From Loripinus fragilis (Eukaryota; Mollusca; Bivalvia; Lucinida; Lucinidae): 64,000 nucleotides of DNA. The DNA lies in NCBI GenBank assembly GCA_964019695.1, contig OZ026526.1, positions 8,761,254-8,825,253 of the forward strand. Reading direction: 5' to 3'. The notes under the pieces were generated by a model, which saw nothing but the letters and a program-made list of their open reading frames with translations, was not told the DNA's origin and searched no databases. The translations under genes were made by a program, and so were the position numbers. Below are positions 1 to 10,455 of the stretch, one piece after another (within the stretch, counting starts at the first letter, position 1; each line of letters starts with the position of its first letter).

Positions 1-1075
1 AGATATGTCATTATTTTATCACATTTTCATGTGCTACTTTCTGTATCAACAAAACCGCAAGATGTCGGAAGGAATAAACAAGACTTGACAGGTAAAATAT
101 CATTTTTGAGAACATTCCAAGTTTATCTATTGGTGCACTTTGAAGAAAATGGTTGTAATAAAATAGTTTACACACTTAAATTTACCGGAAGTGCCATTTA
201 AAACTGCAAATACGGATTGAAATTGTCTCAGTTTTCACTTTTCACATCTGTCAGCCATATTGGCAAAGTTGACTGTCACGTGATATAAAAGGGTTGACTG
301 GACCCCTTTTATTTTTCTTGTGTGTTGCCCTTTTGTTCCTCCGTTTTCCAGCGTCTGCTGTGCTATCAAGCAACCGTTGTATTGCATATTTACATTGACA
401 ACCAACCTACGGAGGCCGTTATGGGTTAACAGATGGTTTCAACCTTATTTAGTTTTGCGCAATGAGCAATTGGAGTTGAAGCAGTCCCAAGTCAAAACAT
501 ACCCAAGTATACAAGTATCCAATTCAAAATAAACCAACCTCTGATCCAAAGCAGAAGAATACTTTACGATCGTATCCGCCAGAACTGACACTTATTTGCG
601 TGTGTGCTTTTTTTGTAAAACACATCCGTTCTGTGTATGAGATTATCCCTCCACATACACATAAAACAATTCCGAAACACATTTTTATTCCATATCTGAG
701 CATATGGAAATGCATTCCAATGTATTTTGAGATTCAAAAATCATTTTCCAAGTGTAATTATGTAACAAAGGTTTGTATCGGTATATTACATGGAAGGACT
801 CATTCATTTAACATAGCTTAGCCAGGGGGTAGGGTTATATCAATGCTGCTTACTCACGGGATATCGTTCGTTAATTCGTCAGAGGAACTGTTGAACATAA
901 TGTCAGTATTTGTCTCATTTAATTGTAGTGAAATTCGCAAATCAGTTCCCAGTAAACATATAAAACTGTGCCAACATCCGCTCACCAGCAAAATGTAATT
1001 CCACTATCCAAAGGGAGGTTTGATGATGGACAGAGACTGTGTTTGCTGGGTTTCCAAAACCTACCCTACCCTAAT
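1..1075. other. Intergenic, no gene recognised
   Basis: AT-rich sequence on both strands. The short open frames have no recognisable motif, and no repeat structure was seen. The right edge abuts the CCAAT target duplication of the MITE that starts at 1081. Confidence 0.5.
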
Positions 1076-1080
1076 CCAAT

Positions 1081-1379
1081 CATGCGCGGATCCAGAGGTG
1101 GGGATAGGGGGTCCGGACCCTCTTTGGAAGATCACAAGTTATATCTGGCCGTTTCCATAGAAATTAGCATTTGGACCCCCCCCCCCCCCCTGGAACAAGT
1201 TGGATCCCCCCCTGGAAAATATTGGAACCCCTCTGAAACCTTGGAAAATTATAGTTTTCTTTGAAATAACCATTGGACACCCTCTGTAAAACAAGTTGAG
1301 GACTAAATAAACGTTGTCAGAGCTGTTTTCTGGCGGTCTGGCCTGGATCCCCTGGCAAAAATTCCTGGATCTGCGCATG
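1081..1379. mobile_element. MITE with 15-bp TIRs and CCAAT target duplication
   Basis: The left end reads CATGCGCGGATCCAG. The right end reads CTGGATCTGCGCATG, its inverse with one mismatch. CCAAT directly precedes the element (1076-1080) and directly follows it (1380-1384), as expected for a 5-bp target duplication. The interior is rich in GGATCC and G/C homopolymers, including about 15 C near 1176, and has no coding potential. A non-autonomous DNA transposon is inferred; the superfamily is not assigned. Confidence 0.7.
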
Positions 1380-1384
1380 CCAAT

Positions 1385-2127
1385 GTACATGCTTATAAAA
1401 TACGGACAGAGTGACAAACAATAATGGGACAAAATGAGCCATGGTCGAAATGTCATTTGGCGTAACAATCAAAATGTGTAACAAGGGCCTATTCATGGGT
1501 GAAACGGCTCACGAGCGAAACTACCAATAACCTAAAAATTAAGAATGTTGTACTGTCTTGTCTACCGTAGTTTCAACCAACTAAACGAATCCAGCTTCTG
1601 CAACCGAAACGGCCAAAAACGAACTTTATCAGAAAAAAAGGAGACAACCAGTCAAAAAAGATGGCGACTTGCAGGTAGATTGACAGAGAGTTGTTTCAAT
1701 TTCAACAAAATAGCGGAGAAAAAGCCAAAAAATACCCGAATTAGAGTGTTTTCAAGACCAGAATACAAGGGAAAAAGGGAGGGTGAGTATTGCTCTATTT
1801 CCGCAGAAAACGCACTATTCTAGACACCCCTGGTCTTCTCGAAAAGGTAATTGATGTTAATATGATGAGTTTTCAACATGTACCAGTATGCGGTTTTTTC
1901 GAATTGTACAATTTATTTGATTCTGTAACATTTCAAACAGTATATATCTGTCGTTTGACAGATAATCAGATCTGATAAACGACAGATATTCTATCGTTTG
2001 ACAGAAATTCTGTCCTTTTATGCGTTTCTTAGACCTGAATAAGCGTAATTCTGCTTTTCCGAGAGCTCTGTGTTTGTTTGTTTTGATTCTTTACGTTCCA
2101 TCAACAATCTTTCATTTAAACAGGGAC
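1385..2127. other. Intergenic, no gene recognised
   Basis: No supported gene. A short local inverted repeat around ATCAGATCTGAT (about 1965-1976) lies between two copies of a CGTTTGACAG motif. Confidence 0.45.
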
Positions 2128-2265
2128 AGGTCTTCCTGGGTTGAACCAGTACTAAGCTAGGATAAAAGTTTTGCTCACGGACCACAACGCAGTGACGCCG
2201 GCGAGGCTCGAACCGCGGCCTCTCAGTCTCAAGTCAAGCACTCTACCACTGAGCCCCTATCTGGA
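2128..2265 (-). repeat. tRNA-derived SINE, copy 1
   Basis: On the minus strand this starts with a tRNA-like head: an A-box-like GCTCAGTGGTAG and a B box GGTTCGAGCC about 45 bases on. A shared body follows, ending near CTTAGTACTGGTTCAACCC. The same head and body recur at 26772-26906 on the minus strand, and the head alone at 7655-7712. It does not fold into a complete canonical tRNA, so I call it a SINE rather than a tRNA gene. Confidence 0.7.
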
Positions 2266-2559
2266 GCTATGATTCTACAATTACTGTAATAGCTTGGTTT
2301 TTAAATCCGTCTTTGTCATATACTTACAGCTTGGTAAATCTGCATTGCAAATATCGCAATGCAGCATGCCTGGCATCCGCGGTGCTCTGCTCATCTTTCC
2401 TCGGCAAAATGGTGGACTCGCACGTGATAAATAAATTGCCAATAAACACCTCCTGAAACAATAGAAAGCCGGGCGTTATTCAAACAACAAGTGCACAGAA
2501 TATTGTTTCACGAAAGGCATATTTATCAAAGCGTTCTGTCATGTTTGTCGGAGAAAAAA
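2266..2559. other. Intergenic, nothing recognised
   Basis: No coding motif or repeat recognised on either strand. Confidence 0.4.
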
Positions 2560-2800
2560 CAACAAAATTGTTTTACTTTTTACGGCACGCTGAAAATGGC
2601 CGACCAAACCGCAACGTACTCCAATTCCACCTCGTAACAAGGTTGTGGCTAAAAGCTGTAACCGAACCGAATTCGGCCAAACATACGGCAATAGCCGAAT
2701 GGGCGCGGACCGAATCTACGGGAAATGACGGAAACGTACGGGTTTCTGATACCGGGATTTAGTACAGTAACCGGGTCGGTATCGGCCAATATAAATCAAA
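2560..2800 (+). repeat. Dispersed repeat, copy A
   Basis: The segment containing CGTAACAAGGTTGTGGCTAA and ACCGAACCGAATTCGGCC recurs in inverted orientation at 9900-10070, with matching order and few differences. It has many CCGAAT/ATTCGG steps. No long ORF is shared by the two copies, so it is probably a non-coding transposon fragment. Confidence 0.6.
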
Positions 2801-3186
2801 TGTGTCAGCGATGAAATAATTATTGTATAGATCTACTGGGTCCAGATTTATTTAAATATTATGTTAATTTGAAAGGTGCCTCAATCGCAAGGATTGAATT
2901 ATATTTTACAATTCAATGCAATAGTCCACTGATTTATTCGCATAGATCTTTGTTTCACAGGCACCGCACTGAATGTCTAATGTGTGTAGGCTCAATGTGT
3001 AGGCCTAGATGTTAACAACGGTTTAAGGCTGCATTTTTGCCTGCAATTAAGACCTTTGATTCAGATGTCAAAATTTGATTTCCGATGGCACATCGAATAT
3101 TATCTAAGAAATCGTTTTTGCCTGCTGTCTGTGAATGGGCCCCAAGTGTATGCCATTTCATTTCCGAGTTTGGTCCCGATTATACC
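2801..3186. other. Intergenic, nothing recognised
   Basis: AT-rich, no coding motif. One direct repeat of AATGTGTAGGC (about 2980-3005) was noted. Confidence 0.4.
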
Positions 3187-3690
3187 AGCAGCAAAGGCTC
3201 TAGCGAGTCTGCGCATGAAATCTAATTTCAAGAAATAATTTTGGGGTATGCCTGATTTTCCAGATGTTTATGGGGTAAACAGTAGATGCAGGGCACAAGA
3301 CTGCGTATGAAGAAAAAATAAAAGTACCCCCATCCCCCTTGGGAGGCTCACTTTTCGTTGCTCGGTCAACAATGGCGAAGTTTAGTAATGTAGAAATAGA
3401 ACCTGCTGGTAACTTCTCAAAGGAAGCAAATGGGCCAGCATACAAGTGCAAGCGAGCAGCGAATGCTCAGGCCCAAACATTCGCGATAAGTTTAGATGAT
3501 AAGGACCAGACATGGAAAATTGCAAGGATTCCGAAACTACGATTCTTAAGCATGATGTGCCCCATCACACTGGTAAATGTGACAGCATCGGAGGTAACAA
3601 CAACGAACTGGCGCAGGTATTGTGGAAACGACTAAGGCAAGCCTGTACAAATTAGCAGACTCGCCAGAGCCTTCGCTGTTCATTTAATGA
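3187..3690. repeat. Inverted-repeat-bounded element with unassigned ORF
   Basis: AGCAGCAAAGGCTCTAGCGAGTCTGC near 3187 is mirrored by GCAGACTCGCCAGAGCCTTCGCT near 3655. This gives imperfect inverted ends of about 25 bp, related to the AGCAAAGGCTC hairpin family found elsewhere in the window. The interior holds a plus-strand open frame that could start at an ATG at 3372 and run to 3635 (about 87 codons). It matches no family I recognise. It could be chance or captured coding sequence. Confidence 0.4.
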
Positions 3691-3782
3691 AGTAAATTTT
3701 ACGTCGCTTTTGTGTACTGGGGAAATTAGCAAATGGTGAGCTGTGAGCGATGATGGTGAGCGGTAGGCCTATATCCAGGCTC

Positions 3783-3788
3783 AAATAT

Positions 3789-3831
<43 letters not shown>

Positions 3832-3852
3832 TTCATTTATTTATTTATTTAA
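3783..3852. repeat. (ATTT)n microsatellite
   Basis: About 17 tandem ATTT units, with one ATTC and one AATT interruption. Confidence 0.95.
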
Positions 3853-4555
3853 TTATACAATATTTCAAGAGGGTGACATATTTAGCTCGACGGTCAGTCT
3901 ACCATATGGCCCTCTGAACATATAACTGATATATAAACAATGGAAATAAACGGACGGTAATATTTACATATAAACAAGCATGCATGGCGTTGCTAAAAAG
4001 GGATAACAATGTAGTTTCAGACAAATTAAAAGTATCACACAGTCTTACATCAGGCGGCACATTTGTTGTCTACATTGTACATCCGATGTGTTCTGATAGG
4101 TATATAAAAATAGTGTGTTCATAAGTAAAATTGCAGTCTCTAAAATGAAATAAATTCTATCATAGCTCTTTTAAATTTATTCAAGGAAGTTGCTTGTTTA
4201 ACTGACGTAGGGAAAGTGTTCCATAGCTTAGGGGCTGAAACTGTAAATGAGCCGGTGTAAAAAGACGTCCTATGATAAGTAAATGACAACACTGGAGACA
4301 GATATAAAGTTCCAATTTTCTTCTTCAATTTACGCTATCAAAACTCACCGTCCAAAATATTCAAGAAAGTTCAAATAATATACAATTGTAACTGTTAAAT
4401 CGAAATATACAATATACTGAATTCTTCCGTCTAGCATGTAATACAGAATGTGTGTTTAAATGGCATTAATTTGCTGGAAAATTCCAAGCGTTCGTTTTAC
4501 TTAGTTTCTCATTCATAAGCTTTAAATTTGGTAAAATTACCAAAACAGAATAAAT
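3853..4555. other. Possible LINE 3' scrap, otherwise empty
   Basis: A minus-strand frame at 4140-4328 contains YHRTSFYTGSFTVSAPKLWN. This resembles the short conserved tail found after the reverse-transcriptase domain in non-LTR elements (a SFRVSAPKLWNSLP-like block). The resemblance is weak and the frame is only 62 codons. The remainder shows no signal. Confidence 0.35.
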
Positions 4556-4559
4556 GTCT

Positions 4560-4870
4560 TGGCAAATCCAAACTCTTGTATCTCTCAAGATGGTCCAGGA
4601 TTGTGTTTTTGTTTGGAGTTCGGAGTTTCAGTTCGGAAATCTGATTTAGACCGAGTTAAACCTGGTTGGGTGGTTCGGTGCTCAGAGAAGGGACCGGGTA
4701 TAACCCTGGTTTGGCAGGTTCCGAATTCGGCAGGTTCCAAACGTGCCAAACCAGGGTTCGGCCCAGTCCCTTCACCGAGCTCCGAACCCAAACTCTGAAC
4801 CAGGGTTCGACCATGTTCTTTCTCCGAACTCCGAACCTTCCGAGCAAGGGTTCGTCTCGGGAGGCTTGTC
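4560..4870. repeat. Simple GAACC/GGTTC-rich repeat
   Basis: Irregular repetition of GAACCAGGGTTCG-like and CCGAACTCC-like words on both strands produces spurious open frames in several registers. It is low-complexity, partly palindromic DNA. Confidence 0.6.
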
Positions 4871-5552
4871 TAGGGGGGCTACCAGTATCATATATCCTTG
4901 GAAGTAAACAGGAACATAATATCCCATATCCCTTTAAGTAAATTGGAAAATATCCCCTTAATTAAATTTCCTAAATATCCTATATCCCTGGAAGTAAACA
5001 AAAATGTCCCTGAAATTACCTACACAAAGTAGACCTACGAGTACAGGAACATTTTGTCAAGCACATACTTCATGTAATGGTTTGTGTTCTATAACTTTGC
5101 ATATTCTAATTGCTATTGAGTGCTCTATTTAATCGGATTAGCTTTTCCATATACATCTTCAAGTTAGCAAAACAGATACTTCACATTGATCCTTTTAGGT
5201 CATTTTTTTTGCCTCAAAATGTCTTCCTCCAGCCGCAGTATATCAACTCCGATATCAGCCTTACAGTTATAAGCTCATATGATCCGAAGGCTAAAGCGAG
5301 GCTATAGAATGGTATTGGTCCGGCCTCTTTGGTATCTATTGTCAATTGTCATCGTTGTTTCGTCATCCATTTATATTTTGAAGAAGTAATTATTTCTAAA
5401 TGTCAGTCGGCCAATTGTGATCAAACTACATGTATATAATGGGAAAGGCTACACAAGTTTTATGTCCGATTGTATTGGACATATGGTTGTCATGTCAACA
5501 TCAAGCTTCCATAGACTTATGATGGGAAGTCTTTAAAATACATGCCCTCACA
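4871..5552. other. Intergenic, short ATATCCC-rich tract only
   Basis: From 4880 to 5010, variations on ATATCCCTGGAAGTAAAC repeat about four times. No gene recognised. Confidence 0.45.
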
Positions 5553-6727
5553 TATACTTAACTACTAAAGAAACCTGACACTTTTTACTTGCTTCAAATT
5601 CGTAAATAACAAATTATAGTGCTAAGCCGATATGCTCATTTTCATATCAAGACATTAGAAAGTATTCTTCGAAAACATATATTTATCAAATATAGAACAT
5701 GGCGTCACGAGGTCAAATATCTACTGTTTTTATCACTTTTGCCTCGGTAGTGTATGTCTAGATATTTTTTTGAAAACTTTTTTCATGTATGCAAGGCCAA
5801 TACCAGTACAGACAAAAGTGCTTTTTAAAAATGTGCAATTTATTGCTGTGACGTATGATATGGGGTTTTTAAGTTGCGCTTTCGACGTTTTCTAAATGGC
5901 AGTGTTTTTCTTTGTTTAAGCGATTTCTGGATACTGAAATGACTTGGAGTCAACCAATCATTGTAAGAGAATGCAATTTCAAAATTCTGAACTTATGTTT
6001 CGCGTCACGTTACAGGGTAAAAGTGGAATGAACCATATTTAACGTCAATTAAGAAACAACGTAAACTATTGATGATAACCGCGTTTTCTTTGTCAACGCA
6101 TATCGCTGTTTAGTGTGTGCTGTCTACTTAGTTATAGTGCCAATTGGCTACACTTAACATTAATCGCATAAGAGTTTCACGCTTTGCAGTATACACATAT
6201 CGCATGTAATTGTAACGCTTGACGTCGCTAAATGGACGTAGGCGGCAGCTACGAAGTCCAAAATGACTGAAACATTGCAAAAACGCATTCCAAACATCAT
6301 ACAAAGTGAAAAAAAGTTGAAAAAGTGCCAGTGCTATTTAAAAGCTCATAAAATGCTGATAACGGAAAATTGACGCAAAGAAAGTGAAAATAGGCTTTTG
6401 GGTTGAACAATGCATGCATGCTTTATTTGAAAGCCAAGAAGATGTCAATGAAATAAAAAAGAATCACACTTAAGCGGTTTCTGGTGAATTTTGCGTGATT
6501 TCTTTGTTCTTGCAAAAATTGATTTTAGGGGTTACGTGACGTTTTGATAGCTGACGTCTGAAATTACTGACCAGTAGTTCATCTTTTCAAATAATCTCAG
6601 TGCAACTTCGTCTACCTTTGTTCAACTTTACGCAATGGAAAGACAAGTGTGCATCGTATTCATTTACTACCAAATAATTGACACACAGTATGTGTCAGGT
6701 TTCTTTAGTATAGTTAAGTATATTTAG
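5553..6727. mobile_element. Possible 1.17-kb TIR element
   Basis: ACATATACTTAACTACTAAA at 5553 onwards, continuing GAAACCTGACAC, is mirrored at about 6693-6727 by GTGTCAGGTTTCTTTAGTAT and its continuation. The arms are roughly 32 bp with a 2-base insertion in the right copy. The interior has no protein-coding signal. No target duplication was found, so transposon identity is inferred from the arms alone. Confidence 0.5.
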
Positions 6728-6864
6728 ATTGTATGAAGATCTTGTGGTCTTATATAAATGGTGCCATCAAGTCCCTTTCAATAGCTCGTATATACTTTTC
6801 ATTGAGACAACTTTAAAACATCTCTCAAACATTCATGCTTACAGCTTATACATGTATTACCAGG

Positions 6865-7112
6865 CCCTTAAGGGCAATCAGTACTGTGTCTGATTTTAGA
6901 TCCAGAAGCCATGAGTTTAATCCTGGCCTGGTCCAATACTTTCGTAGAGTTTGATGGTGAAATATTTTTTGACCATCATTCTCCTCCTTCCACTAACTCA
7001 AGAAGGGCTGTGTCATTTGTGAATGAAGTACTGGCTAACCCAAGCTTGACCAGGAAAAGTGTGATTAGTTTAACTGACTATCCCACATGATCATAGCTGG
7101 GGCGTAAAATCG
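6865..7112 (+). repeat. Decayed tRNA-derived SINE, family 2
   Basis: It carries the same ordered blocks as the clearer copies at 13208-13483 and 17740-17916: a B-box-like GTTTAATCCTGGCC, ATACTTTCGTAGAG, TCATTCTCCTCC, then a CCAGGAAAA block and a GGGGCGTAAAA end. It is more diverged, and no target duplication was identified. Confidence 0.6.
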
Positions 7113-7121
7113 CTAAACAAA

Positions 7122-7359
7122 TGAGCCGCTACATGAGATTTCCAACAATGTGGTATATGCGATCAGCAAAGCCTCAGACCAGCCTGCGCATACGCGCAGT
7201 CTGATCAGAGCCTTTGCTAGTCGCTTGAATAGTCTATGACTGTAAAGCTACTGACTGAACACCACTTAGATCTTCTAAGCTTAAAGGAGGCTGTACAGGC
7301 TCGTCTGAGTCTACACTTGTCAAAATGCCACACTGTTTGAAATCACATGTCACGGCTCA
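7122..7359. mobile_element. MITE, TGAGCCG family, copy 1
   Basis: The left end TGAGCCGCTACATGAGATTT pairs with the right end read in reverse (TGAGCCGTGACATGTGATTT). The interior includes a strong hairpin, AGCAAAGCCTCAGACCAGCC paired with the complementary GATCAGAGCCTTTGCT segment. A second copy lies in the GGACT intron at 41826-42009. Confidence 0.7.
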
Positions 7360-7367
7360 AATCTGAA

Positions 7368-7560
7368 CAAAGTAAGTAAGGGTGCAAAGATAAGGAATCG
7401 ATAAAATCAAGTACCACACCTGACCCAGGATACCAATGGGAAAGTAACAAACTCACAGTAAGACACCACAAACAAGAGCCAAAAGGTCAACCCTTACCCA
7501 GCAGGTGACCACAAGGCACATATAAACAGACACCCAAAAAAATCAAAGCAGAGCTCACAA
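7368..7560 (-). repeat. Penelope-like 3' end (subfamily B) fragment
   Basis: Reverse-oriented copy of the conserved terminus: on the minus strand GGTGTGGTACTTGATTTTAT, a CCTTATCTTTGCACCC block and a (TTAC)n tail. It matches the 3' ends at 21180, 26185 and 38536. No coding part is attached. Confidence 0.75.
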
Positions 7561-7654
7561 ACGCATTTTGTGCCGAAAAAGCCTGTAACTCTGTAACAAA
7601 AAACGCAGTGGTAGGGTTACGCAAATGCTTACTACAACGCCAGCTCGACGTCAA

Positions 7655-7712
7655 TATAGGGGGCGCAGTGGCTCAGTGGTAGAGTGCTTGACTCGAGACC
7701 GAGGAGCCGAAG
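7655..7712 (+). repeat. tRNA-like SINE head fused to tandem array
   Basis: GTGGCTCAGTGGTAGAGTGC followed by TTGACTCGAGACCGAGG matches the tRNA-like heads of the SINEs at 2128-2265 and 26772-26906. It runs straight into the tandem array without the B box. Confidence 0.6.
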
Positions 7713-9042
7713 ATGCATTTACACTCCAAATTTGGGATTCCTACCTTAAATAATAAGAGATTTGCTCCAGATATAATTATTGTAAAAACGAGGTCAGAGG
7801 TCAAGTTCAAGGTCACAGTGACCCCTAAATGGTACATGACACTCCACCATCCCAAGATGCATCTGCACACCAAATTTGGGATTCCCATTTCAAATAATAT
7901 AAGAGATATGTTCTGGACATGATTATTCTACAAACTAGGTCAAAGGTCAAAGTGACCCGGAAATGGTCAAATAATATAAGAGATATGTTCAGGACACAAT
8001 AATTCTTAAAACTGGGTCAGAGGTCTAGGTCACAGTGACCCAAAATGGTATATGACACTCTGTCATCCCAAGGTGCATATACACACCAAATTTAGAATTC
8101 CTATCTCAAAGAATATAAGAGATATGTCCCAGACACAATAATTCTTAAAGCTAGGTCAGAGGTCAAGGTCACAGTGACCCGAAAATGGTATGTGACACTC
8201 CGTCATCCAAAGATGCATTTAGCCATTTACACACCGAATTTGGAATACCTATCTCAAAGAATAGGAGATATGCACCGGACTCAATGCAGTTTCCAGAAAC
8301 TAGGTCAGAGGTCAAGTTCAAGGTCACAGTGACCCAATAATGGTATGCGACACTTCGTCATCTCAAGATGCATCCACACACCAAATTTGAGATTCCTACC
8401 TAAAATGCTCCGGACACGATTATTCTAAAAACTAGGTCAGGTCAAGGTTAAGGTCACAGTGACCAGAAAATGAAATGCGACACTTCGTCATCCCAAGATG
8501 CATCCACACACCAAATTTGGAATTCCTACCTCAAAGAATATAAGAGATATGCTCCAGACACAAAAATTCTTAAAACTAGGTCAGAGGTCAAGGTCAATGT
8601 GACCCGAAATGGTATGTGGCACTCTGTCATCCCAAGATGCATTTACACACCAAATTTGGAATTCCTATCTCAAAGAACACAGGAGATCTGCACAAGACTC
8701 AATACAGTATCTAGAAACTAGGTCAGAGGTCAAGTTCAAGGTCATAGTGACGCGATACTTTGTCATCTCAAGATGCATTCACACACCAAATTTCAGATTC
8801 CTGCCTCAAATAATATAAGAGATATGCTCCAGGATTATTCTAAAAACTAGGTCAGAGGTCAAGGTCAAGGTCACAGTGACCCGAAAATGGTACGCGACAC
8901 TCCGCCATCCCAAGATCCATCCACACACCAAATTTGGAATTCCTACCTCAAAGAATATAGGAGATATGCACCGGACACGAAGCGGGACGGACGGACAGTG
9001 CGATTACTATATGCCACCCAAAGTTCCTTTGGGGGCATAAAA
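7713..9042. repeat. Tandem array of AGGTCA/ERE-bearing units
   Basis: About nine units of roughly 110-155 bp. Each has an AAGATGCATTTACACACCAA block, a GAATATAAGAGATATG block and an AGGTCAGAGGTCAAGGTCA block ending in GGTCACAGTGACC. That 13-bp palindrome is intact at 7811, 8028, 8167, 8322, 8452 and 8869, and present with one or two changes at 7945, 8592 and 8740. The array ends at AGTTCCTTTGGGGGCATAAA. Fragments of the same family, reverse-oriented, occur near 29100-29260 and 37850-38070. Open frames across the array are by-products of the repeat. Confidence 0.9.
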
Positions 9043-9899
9043 ATTAATCGCAAGATATTTGCATGGTCATTTTCCATAAAACAAATCCCCAACTCTTAAA
9101 ATTTGTTGCCCCAAAACAATTTTCATGCAAATGAATACACCTGCTTATGACATTTAAGCATAAATCGAGTATAAACAAAGAAACTCACCAGAAAATTATA
9201 TCCTTAATGTACTTTGTTTCCTTACTTAAAATGCCGTATTTAAATTAAATCAGCCAAAAAAAAAAAAAATAGAATGCATATGCACATTTAATATTCCCCA
9301 CTCTTAAATTTTGTTCCCGGCGGGAAAAGTTACGTTTAAAAGGGGAACGTCAAAGAAGATGCATGCATTTAAGAATAAGCTGTCGTTTTGCATATAGATT
9401 TTGTTGATTTTCAATATTGCATGCGCGCATGAACGCTTCTGACACAGTCTCGTCCGAGCCTTTTTCAATTTACCTTTATTATAAGTATCGAAATGTCATG
9501 TGCTGGTTAAAATTATATTTCCGTTCAATATACAATTTACTTGTGCGGACGGTAAATTTACATGCTTTACGTATTTTAAAATATCAACCGCCAAACCCCA
9601 TAGAAAAGTATTATTATTTACCAGTTCAACCTGTCATATCATACTTTTGAAATGTAGTTAAGATGTAAAATACAGAAACAATACGAAACTGATTAACACC
9701 AGGACGTTATGATAACTTTGACGTTATGTTTTGTACGCCAATACCGTGCGCGACGTCATTACAATGTAGGCCTACATGATGTAGGGAGAGAATGATATAA
9801 TGTTGTTATATCTTGTGTCCAATCCCGTTGCTGTTTTATGCAATAAAATATATATAATCTAAATAAATGAATAGGCGCCTATATAGAATTATTATTTTA
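9043..9899. other. Intergenic, no gene recognised
   Basis: AT-rich with an A13 tract near 9257. No coding motif or clear repeat. Confidence 0.45.
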
Positions 9900-10070
9900 T
9901 CACATTTGCGATACCGAACCGGTTACGGTACTAAATACCGGTATCAGAAAACCGTACACTATCGTCATTTTCCGTAGATTCGGGCCGTGTCCATTCGGCT
10001 ATTGTCGTATGTATGGCCGAATTCGGTTCGGTTACAGCTTTTAGCCACAACCTCGTAACAAAACAAAAAG
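9900..10070 (-). repeat. Dispersed repeat, copy B
   Basis: Inverted copy of the 2560-2800 repeat, containing the complements of ACCGAACCGAATTCGGCC and CTAAAAGCTGTAACC. Confidence 0.6.
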
Positions 10071-10180
10071 CAGTGGATTTATGGAATAGAATAGAATATT
10101 CATTATAAGAGGGTAATCTCATTTTTTTTCTTCATACGTAGGCTTGGACACAGCATCTACTGTTTACTCCAGCAGACGTA

Positions 10181-10455
10181 AATTTTAGATGCATTTCCGC
10201 GATTGAGTCGTTCAACCTATGTAGATCTATTTGTAACGTCTCTGTACCAAATAAAGTGGACCGAAATCAGACTGTTATCATAGGAGCAGTCTGATCTTGT
10301 TCATCACTGTTTGTCATTATTTTAGATGCATTTCCGCGATCGAGTCTTCAACCTTAGGATATCCATTTTTAACATCCCTCTAGCAAACAGTGTGGATCCA
10401 GATCAGACTTTTATCGTATGAGCAGTCTGATCTTGTTCAACACTGTTTGTATTTA
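10181..10455 (+). repeat. Two-copy tandem repeat with GATCAG hairpins
   Basis: The block beginning ATTTTAGATGCATTTCCGCG occurs at 10181 and again at about 10319, a period of about 137 bp. Each copy ends with an inverted pair (ATCAGACT paired with AGTCTGAT) followed by a CACTGTTTGT block. This links it to the GATCAG hairpin family seen at 16969, 31510 and 63430. Confidence 0.7.

Noticed and set aside
2128..2265. Canonical tRNA gene
   Set aside because: A- and B-box-like words are present, but the acceptor and anticodon stems do not close and the same sequence recurs with a SINE body. Called a SINE.
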